Below, one piece after another: positions 51,509 to 64,000 of a stretch of 64,000 bases of DNA. The stretch lies in contig QANZ01049324.1 in assembly GCA_003254925.1 (NCBI GenBank), positions 54,796 through 118,795 on the forward strand. Direction: 5' to 3'. The notes beneath the pieces were generated by a model. That model saw only the letters and a list, made by a program, of their open reading frames with translations. It was not told the origin of the DNA and searched no databases. Within the stretch, counting starts at the first letter, position 1. The number at the start of each line of letters is the position of its first letter. The translations under genes were made by a program, and so were the position numbers. The stretch is from Chamaecrista fasciculata (Eukaryota > Streptophyta > Magnoliopsida > Fabales > Fabaceae).

Positions 51509-53652
51509 AAACAAAAAACATCAAAAAGACATTTATAGTATTTTCAAAAATAAAGTTGTGATATTTTGCAACTTTACACAAAAGTAAACTATTTAATCAT
51601 GTTAATATCATCATTTAGTAATAATCAAACTTAAAAGCATATAAAAATGAACGTTATTCAAGTTAACATAATTTAAATATGAATGGAAAAAAAATTTGAC
51701 TTTATAAAACAAACATATTTCTTAAGTATTCAAAATTTAGCAATGAAAATAAAATCCTAGAAATGAAAACATGAAATATTTCCTTAAACCAATCAGGCCC
51801 TTACTTTTTTTTATTTAAATATATTTAAAAAATTTGAACTCTGCATGTGTTTGATTATGCTTACATTGACGATCACGAGCTGTTAAAAGAGGAAGGTTGT
51901 GTTAGGCAAGTAACAATAAACGTAAAACCTTAAACGTATCTCTTATGAATATGGATCAACCACATGAATGTGTGTCGTTGCCCTGAAGAACACGTTCAAC
52001 AGCAATTTTTTTTATACTCTAGACCCAAAAAAAAAACAATTAGGTTGGTAAGTTTGAATTATTGTGAGAATAATTGACGTCAATCTATCAACAAATGATA
52101 ACATGAATTATCAATATAGGCGTACCTAACTTCAGTAATCAAATATTAAGCTAAATTATTAATGATCAATTGACCAAAAAAAAAATATTAATTATCAAAG
52201 CAGGTTTCTTTCTGGGTACATTGAACTTAATTGAAACTTCTGGCCAAAAAAAAAGAACTTAATTGAAATTGCAGTAACAAAAAGTTGACATAGGATTCCC
52301 AAAAAGTTACTAGTGTTGCACGTCAAGTCGTCAACCGAAGTAATAAAACAGATACATCCTTGTTAAAAAAAATTGAAAAAAGAAAAGAAAAGAAAAAAAT
52401 ATCATACTAGCATATAGCAATCATTTTTAGTTGGAAAATGAGTTTAATTGTACACAAAGTAAGGTTTCTCAGTCCCTTCAAGATAATTAATTAATGATCT
52501 CGAGTTCGATTTATAAACTATATTGCTTTTGATTCAATTGCCAAAACTAAAAGCCAAGTTCCATTTATACCCTCAGTAAGGAACATTATTATTAGCCTGA
52601 AATGGATTGAGATACTGACGTGTATTATGTATTAACACATTAAGAAACCTATTTACAAGCAATATTATGTGAAGAAAACTTAATACATTCTTAATTACTG
52701 AACCCCAGCTTGAATTCTTGAAAATAGAGACACTTGATAACACATGACAATCTAGAAAATTGAGTTGTTAAACAGAGCTTTTTGACAAAACTAAGCTTAA
52801 AGCAAGCTTTCCACGAGAGTAATAGTTCTATAATCAAGTTGAAGTTAATCATGGTAATTTATTTATCGTAGACACTATTTGTAGTTACTCACGTTTTCCA
52901 AGTTATTAAAATTTCCCATCCATTGAAATTGTGATTTAACATCTATAGCTAGTTTACTACGTAAGTTCAGACATGTCACTCGTCTTTTAGAAAGATGTAA
53001 GTGAGAAAAGTTGTCCATGATATGATGCCTATGTCATTTATTTATTACAAGTTATCATTACGCATACCATTTCAATAAAAGTCCACTGCACTGAGTATAT
53101 ATAAAACACATTTTTTTTTCAACTTTGCAATTTAAATTTGTTAGACAAATTCGATTTATAACTTTTTGTATGTGACAAATTTTTCTTCAAAAGAAAGTCT
53201 CAACAACAGGGGTCACTAAAAAACTGAAATGGTCCCACAAACTCTGCATGTACACATTTTCATTAAGTAACGATGATGGCTTAGCCTAAAAATGAGAAAT
53301 GGAAAAGAAGTTTTACCAGATAGAATAGCTTCAAAAGGCATTATTAATTTATGATTATATTATGGTTTGTCAAATGGTTTTTAACAAAGTGATATGAAGA
53401 AATGCTATTGGATGATGGAAACATGCCTCAAAGCAGAAAAATGTAACTTCATGACAAAGCCAAATCAACAAACCTTTTTTTGGACATAGATCATCATAAT
53501 AAAGAAAGGAAGAAGAAAAGACATGTCACTTCCAGGTTAGGTTTCAATTCATATAGTAACATAATACAAAATTCAATCAAGAGAATCAAATCGTTTCTGT
53601 CTTTACAGGCTGGCTGATGAGAGTTTTGGAAGTCTTTCGTATTAATTAAATA

Positions 53653-54138
53653 GGTCAAAATTTTACTTTCATCATTGAATTATAAAGTGTATTACAATTT
53701 GATCCTTAAACTATTCTGCTTTAATACTCAATTATTTTTTTACTTGTGTTTCAAACATGATTCCATCTAATTTCTACCACTAATTTTAAGTTCAAAAGTC
53801 AACAATGACAATTTTTTTTTTTCATATATATCATTTGAAGTGAATTGACAGATAGAGAAAAAAACAATTTTTTCTTAAAAAAAAAATCACAAATTATCTT
53901 AAATTTGTAACTTAAAAAAAAATAATTCTCTCTCAATTAACTCATTTATTAAAACAGGTATAAGAAATCATCCCAACTGTTTAAATCGGAAATAACAACA
54001 AAAATTAGACGTAATCATATATTTTGAACTAAAGATAGAACAAATAGAAAAGTTTGAAAATAAAAATATTGAAAAATAGTGTTAAGGACCAAAACAAAAT
54101 TCATCCAATAATTCATAAACCAAAATGAAATTCTGACC
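53653..54138. mobile_element. Short TIR element, GGTCAAAATT family
   Basis: The left end GGTCAAAATTTTACTTTC is matched in reverse by the right end GAAATTCTGACC. The internal text (GATCCTTAAACT, GGACCAAAAC) resembles the element at 11537-12426. At 486 bp it is non-autonomous. Confidence 0.55.
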
Positions 54139-54543
54139 AATTAGGTCTTGTTGGCACTTTGCAAGATGAGTCATTGTGTAGCTACGTCTATCAGGCTGGC
54201 TGAATACTTGTTTACAATATTAATTATTGTTTGCAAGATGAGTCATTTCGATTAACCAATTCTGTCCATCTCTTAATGGGTGCAATGGGATGACATGTCT
54301 GTTTTCATCTTTTCTATCATCATCCACCATGATTGAGATTGTTGATATTTTTCATACAGAGAAGAAGTTTTTCCAAATTAAAGTCTTGTATTGACTCTGG
54401 TAAAACTATACAAGTAGACATAGTACGTGTGCGTTCAATCGCACATCATCTCATGAACTACGAGGTACATACCAGAAACAGCATATAAAAGTTCAAAAGA
54501 ATATGTCATTTAACGTGAAGTGAAAACACGTGAGATTTCCAAT

Positions 54544-57500
54544 CTAAGGATCATCGTCGTAAAGTGCAGAAGAATCTGGTGATGATGATGGAAGAATCAC
54601 AATGTGCTTCCAATCACGTTGAATTTCAGCATGTAGAGAAGCATGATCCAGCTTATAGTCCCATTTATGTCCCGACAAGTCCAAATGCTCAATATTACCT
54701 AAAGAATAATAACTATAAAATAAATAAATCTGGAGGTGGCATAAAGAATTCAAACGGCACTTATTTCCCAACAATCAGATCACGCGATAAAAATTAAGTG
54801 CAGTGCAACAGTACGAGGCTATACTAATTCTATTTTGCATTTGCACCAGCAGTGGCATTTTCTGCTTTAAAACAGTTTAGGAATATCACAATTCACAAAT
54901 ATATTATGCAAGAAACAGAAATAATGCACACGTCGAGCAATTTATATAACAGAAGGTACAAGGTCGGTGGGCAGTTTCAAACTACAATGACAAATTTGCA
55001 ATTCCAGATTAGATAGATATTAACATTTAGGGTAAATTGCCCTTTAATACCCTGTGGTTTATAAAGTGACACTTTGATACTGGTATTCTCCATTAACACT
55101 TTGGTACCCTTTGGAGTTATTTTGTAATTTTAACCATAACAAATTTTGCAAAAATTACATATTGACCCCAATAATTTTTCAGAAAATTACAAATAGGTCC
55201 CTGGATACTATTATCTAGGGACTAAATTGAAAAATTTAAAATTTTTTTGGGGTCAATATGTAATTTTTTCAAAATTTTCTATGGTTAAAATTACAAAATA
55301 GCTCCAAATGGTATCAAAGTGTTAATGGAGAATACCACAGGGTACCAAAGTGTCATTTTTTAAACCACAGGATACTAAAGTGAAATATGACCAAACCTCA
55401 GGGTACCAAAGTGTAATTTACCCTAATATTTATGTACTTAATTTGTTGGATAGGTAAGGTGTAGTCCAGCCTCCTACCCTGGTAATCTAATTTTCTATAC
55501 ATCATGAAGAGCTATATCAGTAAAATGAGGTTGTATGAAGCCAGGATGAAAGATGAGTTATCGTTTAGATATCTGTCCCGATTCATGACTATCATACATT
55601 GCTAATAATACCGATGTACTCTTACAAATGAAAGTTTGGTAGCCATGTTTTAACATAACCACAGTTACCCGAAAATCAGGATGGAAAGAGGTCATAATAG
55701 AAGAACTGGTCACAAGATAAATACCTCTTGTAAGTTTTAATGCAGAGCAGATGATGTTCAAGGATTCTATTGGCATAAGATTACTTGATGCATTCACTTC
55801 GGTTAGTTTTGGAGCCTGTGACAAGAGTTTTGATAAAAACTTGGCAGCTTCAATCCCACCACGATTTTCGCTGTACAAATTGAATAACATGTCATTTTCT
55901 TTTTCAAGCTTATTCAAACAAAAAGAGAGGTAACAAAACTTAATGTATAACTCTTGACCTTATATTAATTTTTACTAGCTCGAGCTCCCCATTCATCAGG
56001 TCTTGGAGCTTTTGAAAACCAGATGAACCCAATCCAACGCCTCCAACATCAAGAACTTGGACAGATATGCGCATAAATGTTGCCAAAGCTTCAGCTACTT
56101 GACTAAATGCCAAAAATCAATTAATACACAAGGAGAGAAGACTTGGGTGACAATAAGTGAAATTTCTCGTCTTCAAACAAACCTGCCAAGGAAATTGTCA
56201 GCAACAGAAAGAGACTTCAGTTGTCCTTCAAAGGTGGAAATGGCATTAAGTAGACGACTCACTCCATCCGAGGACAGCACACAGTTCTCCAATTTCAAAG
56301 AAGCCAAGCCAGAGCATGGATCAGATGCTTCAACAAAATAGGGAATCAAATTCCTGTACATTTGATGAAGGACAGTGAGAGATCTGAACCTCAAATATTT
56401 TTAAAATATATATATATACCTAAATAACCAAAATTGAATTTACATGATTCCTTCATCCTGAATGGGATTGTCACTTAAATCCAGGTCCTCTAGTTTAGGC
56501 ATTTGAGCGAGTACATATCTAAGACTTTCAGCATCATCTTTCCGCAAACTGCTTCCCCTACAACCACATTAGAAACACCATGTTTATCCAATATGGATTA
56601 AGACTGAGAAGCAACTGCCACAGTGTCATCTAAAATGCTCTCAAGAAGCTCATATAACTGCATAACTCAGAAAAAATGGAACTGAGACACCAAGTATGAA
56701 CAAGAAGGACGTAAGTTTCAGAGGAACACTTGATCATCTTCTGTACTCATCCAGTGATAATAGAATTATTCCCATTTTACATCTGAAAGTATGAAATTAT
56801 ACATAACTTGTGATCTACCTCAGGTTGAGTACGCGCAGCAGTTGCAAGGACTTTCCAACAGAAAGATGGGAATTGTTATCACTTAAGGACCTTGGCTTAA
56901 AGTCAGAGAGCCATCCTGCTATCTACCAGAGTGTGCAAAGCTTTATTTTAGCTTAAAATATAAAAAAGTCTAAACACAAAATATGAGGGAAAAACTCACA
57001 TAATTCTCAGAAAGGTCAAGGACGGATATGGTAGAAGACATATTAACAAGAGTCAGAAAAAGAGACTTTGCAAAAGTCCTGCCAAGGTTGTTGTCAGAGA
57101 ATTTTAATGAGCATATGGACCTGCCAACGGTGAAAAAAGAAGACAAAAACTCTTAAGGATGTCCAAATAGGATTATATACCCAGATCCTGGGCATATTAC
57201 ACGGCAAGACTTTCCAACAGTTGAAACTTGAAAGAGACTACAGCTAAGCAATAACCGATTTTACTGAAAACAAATTCAAACATGTACCTTCCTGAAGACA
57301 AAAAAGACTCAAGTCCACTGGGTAAAGAAAATGGGCCTGATTCTCGAAAGCTTGATGCATTGATTGAGAAGTGCTGTATCCCATGTACACCATTTAAGAC
57401 TATAGAACTACATATAGCATTTAAAGTATCTGCGGAGAGAATGCAGTGAACAAATTCCAGCGATGATAACGTTTTACTATGTTGATTGAGAAGTTTGCAT

Positions 57501-60500
57501 ACTCCATCAATCTGTGAAATGATGGAAATGGAATTATCAATAACAAAACAATAATAGGCAACTAAACCACAGGAACTATGCAAAATCAATTTTATGTGCA
57601 AAGTATAACAGAATTTAGCACATCAAACTAGCAGGTGCTTTGGCAAGTTATAAACCTTGAAGCTTTCAACTCTTTTCTACTTTGATTTTCTACCTCCTCA
57701 AAAAGCTCGCATATACAAAATAAATATATATATGAACTTTATATACGTCCCTCTCCACTCTCTGGTCAGTACAACACTTTGTAATTCAGTTATGCATAAA
57801 AAGGAGCATGGCTCTTCACTTTCACCAGAATGAGTAATATACCAAACCAAGCAATTTGAACAAGTCTAACCACCCACATGACCCAACATACTTGAGCCGA
57901 CATATTGTAGTTTTCTACTAAAACATTATGCAATTTACACACCCATTGGTCCCTCCATTGTGGGACTTGGGAAGTCAGATTATAAGTCTCAAAATAGCTG
58001 TAAAGAAGGAGAAAAAGAAAATAGTGAACTAATGCAGTTTAAAAAGCTGAAGCTAACTACTCTGTTTGTATCATGCACTGCATATATTAGTTTATTTGTT
58101 AGCATAATTACAGGTTGAGCATAAATGGAATATACAATTAACCTTTTAAATGGACAAAATACATTAAACACACAAATTGTGCATATTCAAACGAGGATGC
58201 AAACTTACTTGTTCCTGGGATCTGATCAACCTTAGCACCAGTTTTTGCAGCTTGCATTCTCTCAACAAATCCTGCGAAAGTCACAAATATATGATTATAA
58301 ACCAAAAATATGTTACATGCACAACTATTTTTTTATCCTACCACAAATGCTTAATTCGATGACAGTATATACATGGTTTATGTGTTTCCCAACAAGTCAA
58401 ATGCAGTAAAAAAAAACGTTTATTTTCTAGAAGAAAATTCTGAAAGAAGCAAAATAACACAGTATAGAAATGATGCTTGTAACAAGATATTATATGTGTA
58501 GTAGGCTATTCAAATTTCAAGTTATGTTATGATGTTTTCCAAAATTTCATACTTTAAAATAGTTCTCTTACATTCAAATTTCATTACACATGAACTTAGT
58601 GGATTATGTAAATGACATTGCATTATTTACAATTTACATTGCATTTTGGTCGTTGTTCTCTTAACATTAACTTGCAGCATCATAAATATCCCCAACAAAA
58701 ACCCATTAAAGATTATTAAAGGAAAAGACCAATTGACCATTTACTGTGGAGCCTACAAATGGAGAATTATTGAATTAATCAATCAGAACTGTTCCCCATG
58801 CATGAATGATTGGAGTTACGCATCTATAAAATCTGTCCATGATTTTTTAGATGAATATGTCATTGCTAACACTTTCAGTCTTTCACTATCCTTGAGGAAA
58901 CTTCAAAAGCATTTGAGAAAAGAATTATAATGACTACAACTCCAAGAAGATGCATGACAAAGAGAACGTTGATTGAGTACTAAAAATAAGTTTCAAGCTA
59001 AATAAAAATATAATGGTCATAATTCCCAATAGAATGTAGATTTAATTTATATATATACACAAAAAAAAAAAGATATCACAAAATTCTAGAAAGCGCGTCT
59101 TACACTAGTTTCAGCAGTACATAACACATTTTGAAGTCTCAGAGATCTGCAGCAAAACAAAAGTAACATAAGAAGCAAGAGATTCATTCAAGAAAACATG
59201 CAGTAATACAGTGCACCTATACCAGAGCAGTTAATGGATTATCAATGCGAGTCCAGATAAAGGCCAACATTAACCCCCAACGATGGTATGTCCCCTATTG
59301 ATTAGTAAGGCTGGATATGAAACTGACTATGAAAGCAAGATCAAATTAACAATTCAAGACATGAGCTTCACTAACTTAAGAGAAAGATTTTTCCATCCAA
59401 GAACACATATGAAACCCATGACTCTTTCCTTTCATTCATTAACCTGGTTAAATTATATTTTATCTGACCATTTCAATAGAAAGACACCCTGTTATGAGTT
59501 ATGACACACAATAACATTGAGTTTGAAAAATCTACTTACCTTGCATGGCTTCCAAATTGCAGACAATGGTAAGATAGTTTTGAATGATCAAAAGGTGAAT
59601 GATTTGTATGTTCCAAAAAACCAACATGTTTAAGAATGGTGTCTGTAAAAAAGAGGGAAAAGGGGGGGGAAAGGTTAAGCATGAAGGAAGGGGATTCTAC
59701 AAAGATTGTAATTGCTATTAGAGCAAATTCTAAGAGAAAAGGTTTTCACAAAAGCTCAGGAAATCACATGGAAGATATGTATAGGGGAAAAAATTTAGAA
59801 GGTTTGTGCAAACTAAAATGCCAAGCAGTCCAAAGTAATCATGCTCAGTCATTTTATTGTCATCTGTCAAAGTAATCATAGGCTTTATTCATTTGTAAGA
59901 GAATATCATAGTACCTGGAATCTGTATGTCACCAATATACCCATTGAAAGATGGGACCAGGGCTATTGCTGCTGCTTCATCCAAACAGCTGTTATTACAT
60001 GTAGAATTTGAATTCTGTGTGAAACCATGATGAATTGATAAGAATAAAATAACATGAATTTCATCTGTAAGTATACTTTTGCAAATGTGTTTCCCAATAT
60101 GCTTGCTGCCAGTCAGTTGGTTGGATCTGCTCCGCAAGATCTGGCCATCTTAACTTAAATAACACCTTCCAAGCTGTATTTATATTCCAATCCCTGTAAT
60201 AACATTATTCCTTGAACATTAACAAAGGTACTGAAAAAAAGTGCAACAATGGTAGAGGAGTATCAAACTCTTTCCTAACCATCCAAGTTTTCTCTTGTTT
60301 GTTAAGTGATCAGTAGAATACCCCTCCACGTGCCGCTCCTCAAATGGCCTGTTTCGATGAGAACATGAAAATAATTAGCACACAAAAATAACACAATCCT
60401 TTTGCAATCAAAGGCATATCTTCAAAGCTTCCTAATCAATCGGAACCAAACCGATAAACAGCTGTTTACAGTACACTGTATAATAGAGGAAAAACAAACA

Positions 60501-60888
60501 ATAACCCGGCCAGCTAATATAATACTACAAGAATACTAAAACCACTAGCAATCCCGTATACATAAATAGAGAAGAAATGAGAATAATATTGGTAGCCACA
60601 ATGAGAACTCAACGTACCGCTCGTTTTGCAACTTCCACAGCACCAATGGAGGTGAACACATTATTAAGGTATCCAACAAGTCGAACGGAAGCAAAAAGAC
60701 AGGAGGCAGAGGACATTCCCCTGCAAACATTTTGGACAGTGAATTAAATGCCCCGACGGGATCAAAATTCTAAACATTCAAACCCTAACCAAGAAAAAAA
60801 ATTATAACTGGAAATTATATTTACCCATGATAATTTCTTTCTTGAGTGAGTCCAAGCATAGAGATACCAAAGATGGAACCTCCACCAT
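54544..60888 (-). CDS. RNI-type leucine-rich-repeat protein with BC-box-like N-terminus
   Basis: Sixteen coding exons give 604 aa with consistent phases: 60825-60888, 60618-60720, 60280-60348, 60077-60193, 59915-59988, 59540-59642, 59104-59146, 58209-58271, 57288-57511, 57000-57120, 56819-56922, 56444-56557, 56183-56353, 55959-56102, 55725-55870 and 54544-54698. Residues 4-17 (VPSLVSLCLDSLKK) fit the Elongin-C-binding BC-box pattern SLxxxCxxxL, followed by LPPVFLLPFDLL, which resembles a cullin box. Residues about 80-150 hold a Trp-rich helical block (AWKVLFKLRWPD). From about 210 onward there are ribonuclease-inhibitor-type repeats (LKFSDNNLG, LDLSDNPI, LDLSGHKW). The acidic end is YDDDP. 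The layout resembles LRRC41 or ZYG11-type substrate receptors; a ubiquitin-ligase role is inference. A MITE sits in the last intron. Confidence 0.82.
55030..55423. mobile_element. Second copy of the GGGTAAATT MITE, inside an intron
   Basis: The 394-bp element has the same ends and arms as the one at 51109-51508, with more differences in the left arm. Flanks TAACATTTA (55021-55029) and TAATATTTA (55424-55432) match at eight of nine positions, fitting a 9-bp duplication. It lies in the last intron of the LRR gene. Confidence 0.85.
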
Positions 60889-61124
60889 GTTCAATAATCA
60901 ACAAATACAAGATAGCATGAACGTAGGTACGCGATTCGTACCGGTTCGAAAGTAAAAGCTAAAAAAGAACAATAATTTAAAGGAAATTTTAAGCACTTGA
61001 AGCAACTCAACCTACTGTGAAAGGGAGTATGGAGAAAGAATAGTCATAGACACTCGACAGATGAATATCAGAATCCTTTGACTTTGAAAAAAAAATAGGT
61101 TATCAGAATCCTCGATCGGGCCTA

Positions 61125-61375
61125 TTTGGAGGAAGCAAAGAACGGAGATCGAGGACCACAGTTAATAAATTTGAAGGAGGAAGCGAACCGTTGAAGGAGT
61201 TCGAATCGAGGCGGAGAGATATCAAGCGGTCGAGGAGGGTCAAACCGGGAGGGAGTGAACCGGATAGATTGTTGTGGGAGAGAGAGAGAGTGAGGAGACC
61301 GTGGAGGAAGAGAATGGAGGGAGGGTTTTGAGATTGGTGAGAGAAGAGAGGTCAGGGATGGCACCGGAATTTAGT
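61125..61375 (-). pseudogene. Fragment of a receptor-kinase LRR ectodomain
   Basis: One minus-strand frame reads [15 protein letters not shown], then [20 protein letters not shown], then [17 protein letters not shown]. This is the plant-specific LRR pattern (LxxLxLxxNxxxGxLP) of LRR receptor-like kinases. Spacing between repeats is irregular, so bases were lost, and there is no signal peptide, membrane segment or kinase nearby. It is a relic that now lies just upstream of the RNI-type LRR gene, which uses a different repeat class and is not its source. Confidence 0.7.
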
Positions 61376-61445
61376 TTAAATTCCAAATAGGCCCTCTTGT
61401 GTTTGTTCAAATTACAAAGATGATCAAGATGATGAAGGTGAAGAA

Positions 61446-61478
<33 letters not shown>

Positions 61479-61498
61479 GAAGATGAAGATGATAATGG
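61446..61498. repeat. GAT/GAA trinucleotide microsatellite
   Basis: About ten GAT units run on into mixed GAA/GAT units. No open frame uses it as an acidic tract in a supported gene. Confidence 0.85.
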
Positions 61499-61586
61499 AA
61501 TTAGGATTTAGGGACCAATTTTTTTTTTAATTCTGATTTAATAACTTTGAGGACCTAGGGACCAAATTGCAAGAGAGTGGTTTTTT

Positions 61587-61648
61587 TAGGGGTTTAGGGG
61601 TTAGGGTTTTAGGGTTTAGAATTTTAGAGTTTAGGTTTTAGGGTTTAT
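61587..61648. repeat. Degenerate telomere-like TTTAGGG stretch
   Basis: The plus strand reads GGGGTTTAGGGGTTAGGG, TTTTAGGGTTTAG and further variants of the plant telomere unit TTTAGGG, all imperfect. It is short and internal, so it is a relic or chance enrichment rather than a chromosome end. Confidence 0.6.
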
Positions 61649-62934
61649 AATACTTTTAAGGACTAAATTGAAATGTTTGAAAGTGTTTTGGGACACTTTA
61701 CAATTTTATTTTGAGAATTTGGGACTAAAATGAATGAAAATGATGAAAAATGTAAATCCAGGGACTGATTTGCTAGTTTACTCAATTTTTATGTTCAAAA
61801 ATGTAAATCCAGTCATCATGCCAAGGTGAAAAAAAAAATAAGAATGCCTAGTCATGATGCCACGTAATCAAGTCAAACAAAAAAAATGACACATAAGCAA
61901 AAAAAATTGCCACATGTGCATTGAGTCAAAATTGAGGGCATAATTGAAACGTTGGTTGCACATTGAGGGCATGTCTGAACAAAATGAAACGTTAAGGGCA
62001 TAACTGAAAATCACTGCAAACGTTAGGAGCATGAAAGGGTGTTTTGCCAAAAAAGAAAGTTGGAAATAGTAAACTAAATATTAAATAAATACTACTCGTG
62101 TTAAAAAACAATTATTAAATAATAGTACTAGAAAGAGTGAATTAGTCAAATTTGTATGACGTGAATGGAAAATTCGGCTGACAGTAACGTGATTTTGTAG
62201 AAAATGTAAGGGTAAAAATATAAAATGAGCCAACTAAAAACTTAATACGTTGGAATTAATTAATAAAATAAACGCTAGTTGTTGCTGGCATTGAAATTGG
62301 CGGTCATCACGCGGCGAACCTCCTAACTCCTAACAATTCATAAGAATATTCAATGCTTCAAACCAACGCGTGCGCGCGTGGCTTTCCCATTAAATGGCCC
62401 AAATTGTAATTATTAATTAACACTATACAAATTAATGTCTAATTTCTTATTAATATTGTCTTACCGTCCTTATAATTTTTTATATATTCTCAACACCGTC
62501 ATACTTTTTTGTTTTTTTTATTTTGGTGTTTATTTACTCTATTGTTAGGTTAAAACATGATTTTGTTTAGTTTCTACTGTTGTTTCTGAGTTGAACATAT
62601 AATTTGGATAATTTCTCTTTCATACATGTCTTGATAAGTGAATGAGCACATAAATAAATAAAAATCTTCATTCTTAAGAAGAAATTTAACCACAAACTTA
62701 TTTTCAAATTGTGACATTGTGACTAAGAAGTAAATATTTTATTTATCTCTTTGACAATTCATTTATTATATATATGAAAGATTGTTGGTCAATCTTAATT
62801 GTAGATGTTAGAAAGAAAAGCAAAAATCAAATGAAATCACATTTTTTTAACTAATTGTGGGATATATGAGAAAGTTTGATAATCAAGACATAATAAAAAA
62901 ATAGGATCAAAATAAATTTACTCTAAACTTTGAG

Positions 62935-63558
62935 TACCAAAATGAAATTTTCACCTCTCTTTTTAATATTTATAACATGGAAAATTGATCCCTTATGTAT
63001 GGTGTAGATTTCAAATTGGTCTCTTATCTGTCATTTGTTTTAGATTAGTCCTACATGTTTTCATAATATTTTAAATTGGTCTCAAATCTACTTTCGATAT
63101 GCGATTTAATCTCATTTGTTAGTGATCTTAACTGAACAAAGAAAGAACTCTTCTAGAATTAACACATAGTTTCAAACTCGTTGCATTTGGACTTGAAACA
63201 AGAGAGATATGATCAATTCACTTGTTTGACCATTACACGAGTTTACCCAGTCTTAAGATTCAATTCAATCCGATTTGTTGATGGTTTCAAAGTACTCGTC
63301 AAAAGAAACTCGTAACTAAATTCATCTCATTTAAATTTGAAATGAGAGAGATAAGGGACAACATGTAAGATAAGGCCACAAAGTCTCATTTGTCTCATTT
63401 AAACATATATAACCAATCTAAAATAAATGACTTTGGCCAAACAAAAAATCTAAAATAAATGAAAGATAATGGACTAATTTGAAATTCACCCTATACATAA
63501 GGGACCAAATTGTCATGTTATAAATATTAAAAAGAGAGGTGAAAATATTAATTTGGTA
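62935..63558. mobile_element. TIR element with about 50-bp inverted ends
   Basis: The left end (62935-62984, TACCAAAATGAAATTTTCAC then CTCTCTTTTTAATATTTATA) is matched in reverse by the right end (63508-63558). Inside are the TCAAATTGGTCTCTTAT phrases seen at 783-950 and the GAAACAAGAGAGATATGATC module seen at 11537-12426 and 17340-17900. At about 624 bp there is no coding capacity. A target duplication was not identified. Confidence 0.7.
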
Positions 63559-64000
63559 AGCGACCAATTGGCCTTTATAACATTTCCTTGTACAACCTAA
63601 CCATTATTTAATGTTAAAAAATAAGAAAAAAAATAGTTTTTCCATACTTGTAATTTCTTATATTAGATAATGAGAGAGATTCCCAATACATCTATACTAT
63701 TATATATATATATATGTGTGTGTGTGAAAAATATTATGTAGTTGGTAAAAAATAATATTTTTTAATTTTATTTTTTTAATAATTATTAAATTTACATTAA
63801 TCTTTACATGACATTAGAATATGTAAAGCACACTAATATTATTATATAGCCAATAATACAAAAAGTCTTATAATTGGAGCACTCCAAATTTTCTCATCTC
63901 ATCTTGTACGTTTTTCCATGAAAAAAAAAAATTTAACTTCATAAATAAAAGAAAAAAAAAAGAGATAAAGACTCATAATTTACATTGTCCTAACAATGAG

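Larger units (their letters stand above)
50129..54543. other. CLASP promoter side and repeat-rich intergenic DNA
   Basis: 50129-50460 is the purine-rich (plus strand) leader or promoter of CLASP. The rest is AT-rich, with a MITE at 51109-51508 and a TIR element at 53653-54138. No gene or RNA was recognised. Confidence 0.65.
61376..64000. other. Intergenic right flank, repeat-rich
   Basis: No gene is supported. It contains a GAT microsatellite, a telomere-like stretch, a dispersed-repeat zone (about 61660-62050, with recurring GGGCATAA-type phrases) and a terminal-inverted-repeat element (62935-63558). The last 440 bases are AT-rich. Confidence 0.6.

Noticed and set aside
61122-61364. 80-codon Pro/Ser-rich minus-strand open frame
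   Set aside because: It is another reading frame of the receptor-kinase LRR fragment, whose own frame gives clear LRR sequence.

Overview
The window is nuclear DNA of a flowering plant, almost certainly a eudicot. Evidence: AT-rich intergenic DNA, many short exons with GT-AG introns, a canonical plant histone H4, a plant CLASP, a phytochrome-interacting bHLH factor, a type-C response regulator, and plant-type transposons (L1-like LINE with an RNase H domain, hAT and Harbinger-like elements, small Mutator-like inverted-repeat elements). The species cannot be named from the sequence. One 19-base N run inside poly-A marks an assembly gap.

Layout from left to right. 1-4.5 kb: repeats, then an intronless histone H4 gene (minus) with a recognisable S-phase promoter, then more repeats. 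4.5-6.5 kb: CUE-type protein gene (minus). 7.5-7.9 kb: possible small spliced coding remnant (plus). 8.2-10.8 kb: FUSC-like aromatic-acid exporter gene (minus, 3 exons). 11.5-17.9 kb: transposon-rich stretch holding a hAT element nested in a Harbinger-like element and a broken copy of an HSP20-like gene. 18.2-20.0 kb: HIT zinc-finger gene (plus, 7 exons). 21.2-24.3 kb: PIF1-like bHLH gene (minus, 7 coding exons plus a 5'UTR intron). 26.5-30.5 kb: decayed LINE (minus). 30.5-35.1 kb: AT-rich gene desert. 35.1-35.6 kb: type-C response regulator (minus, 2 exons). 38.7-50.1 kb: CLASP (minus, 21 coding exons, 1444 aa). 51-54 kb: inverted-repeat elements. 54.5-60.9 kb: leucine-rich-repeat protein (minus, 16 coding exons, 604 aa) with a possible Elongin-BC box at its N-terminus. 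61.1-64 kb: a receptor-kinase LRR fragment and more repeats.

The genes are ordinary, independently transcribed plant genes; nothing indicates a functional cluster. Exon models were built by reading splice sites by eye and checking that phases add up, so the H4, exporter, HIT, PIF1, response regulator, CLASP and LRR models are internally consistent over their full length. I found no convincing new multi-gene system. The most unusual points are: a PIF1-like protein whose phyB-binding motif has Ser in place of the key Gln; a BC-box/cullin-box-like N-terminus on an RNI-type LRR protein; a CUE gene missing the visible first half of its domain; and well-resolved nested or repeated transposons with exact target duplications.
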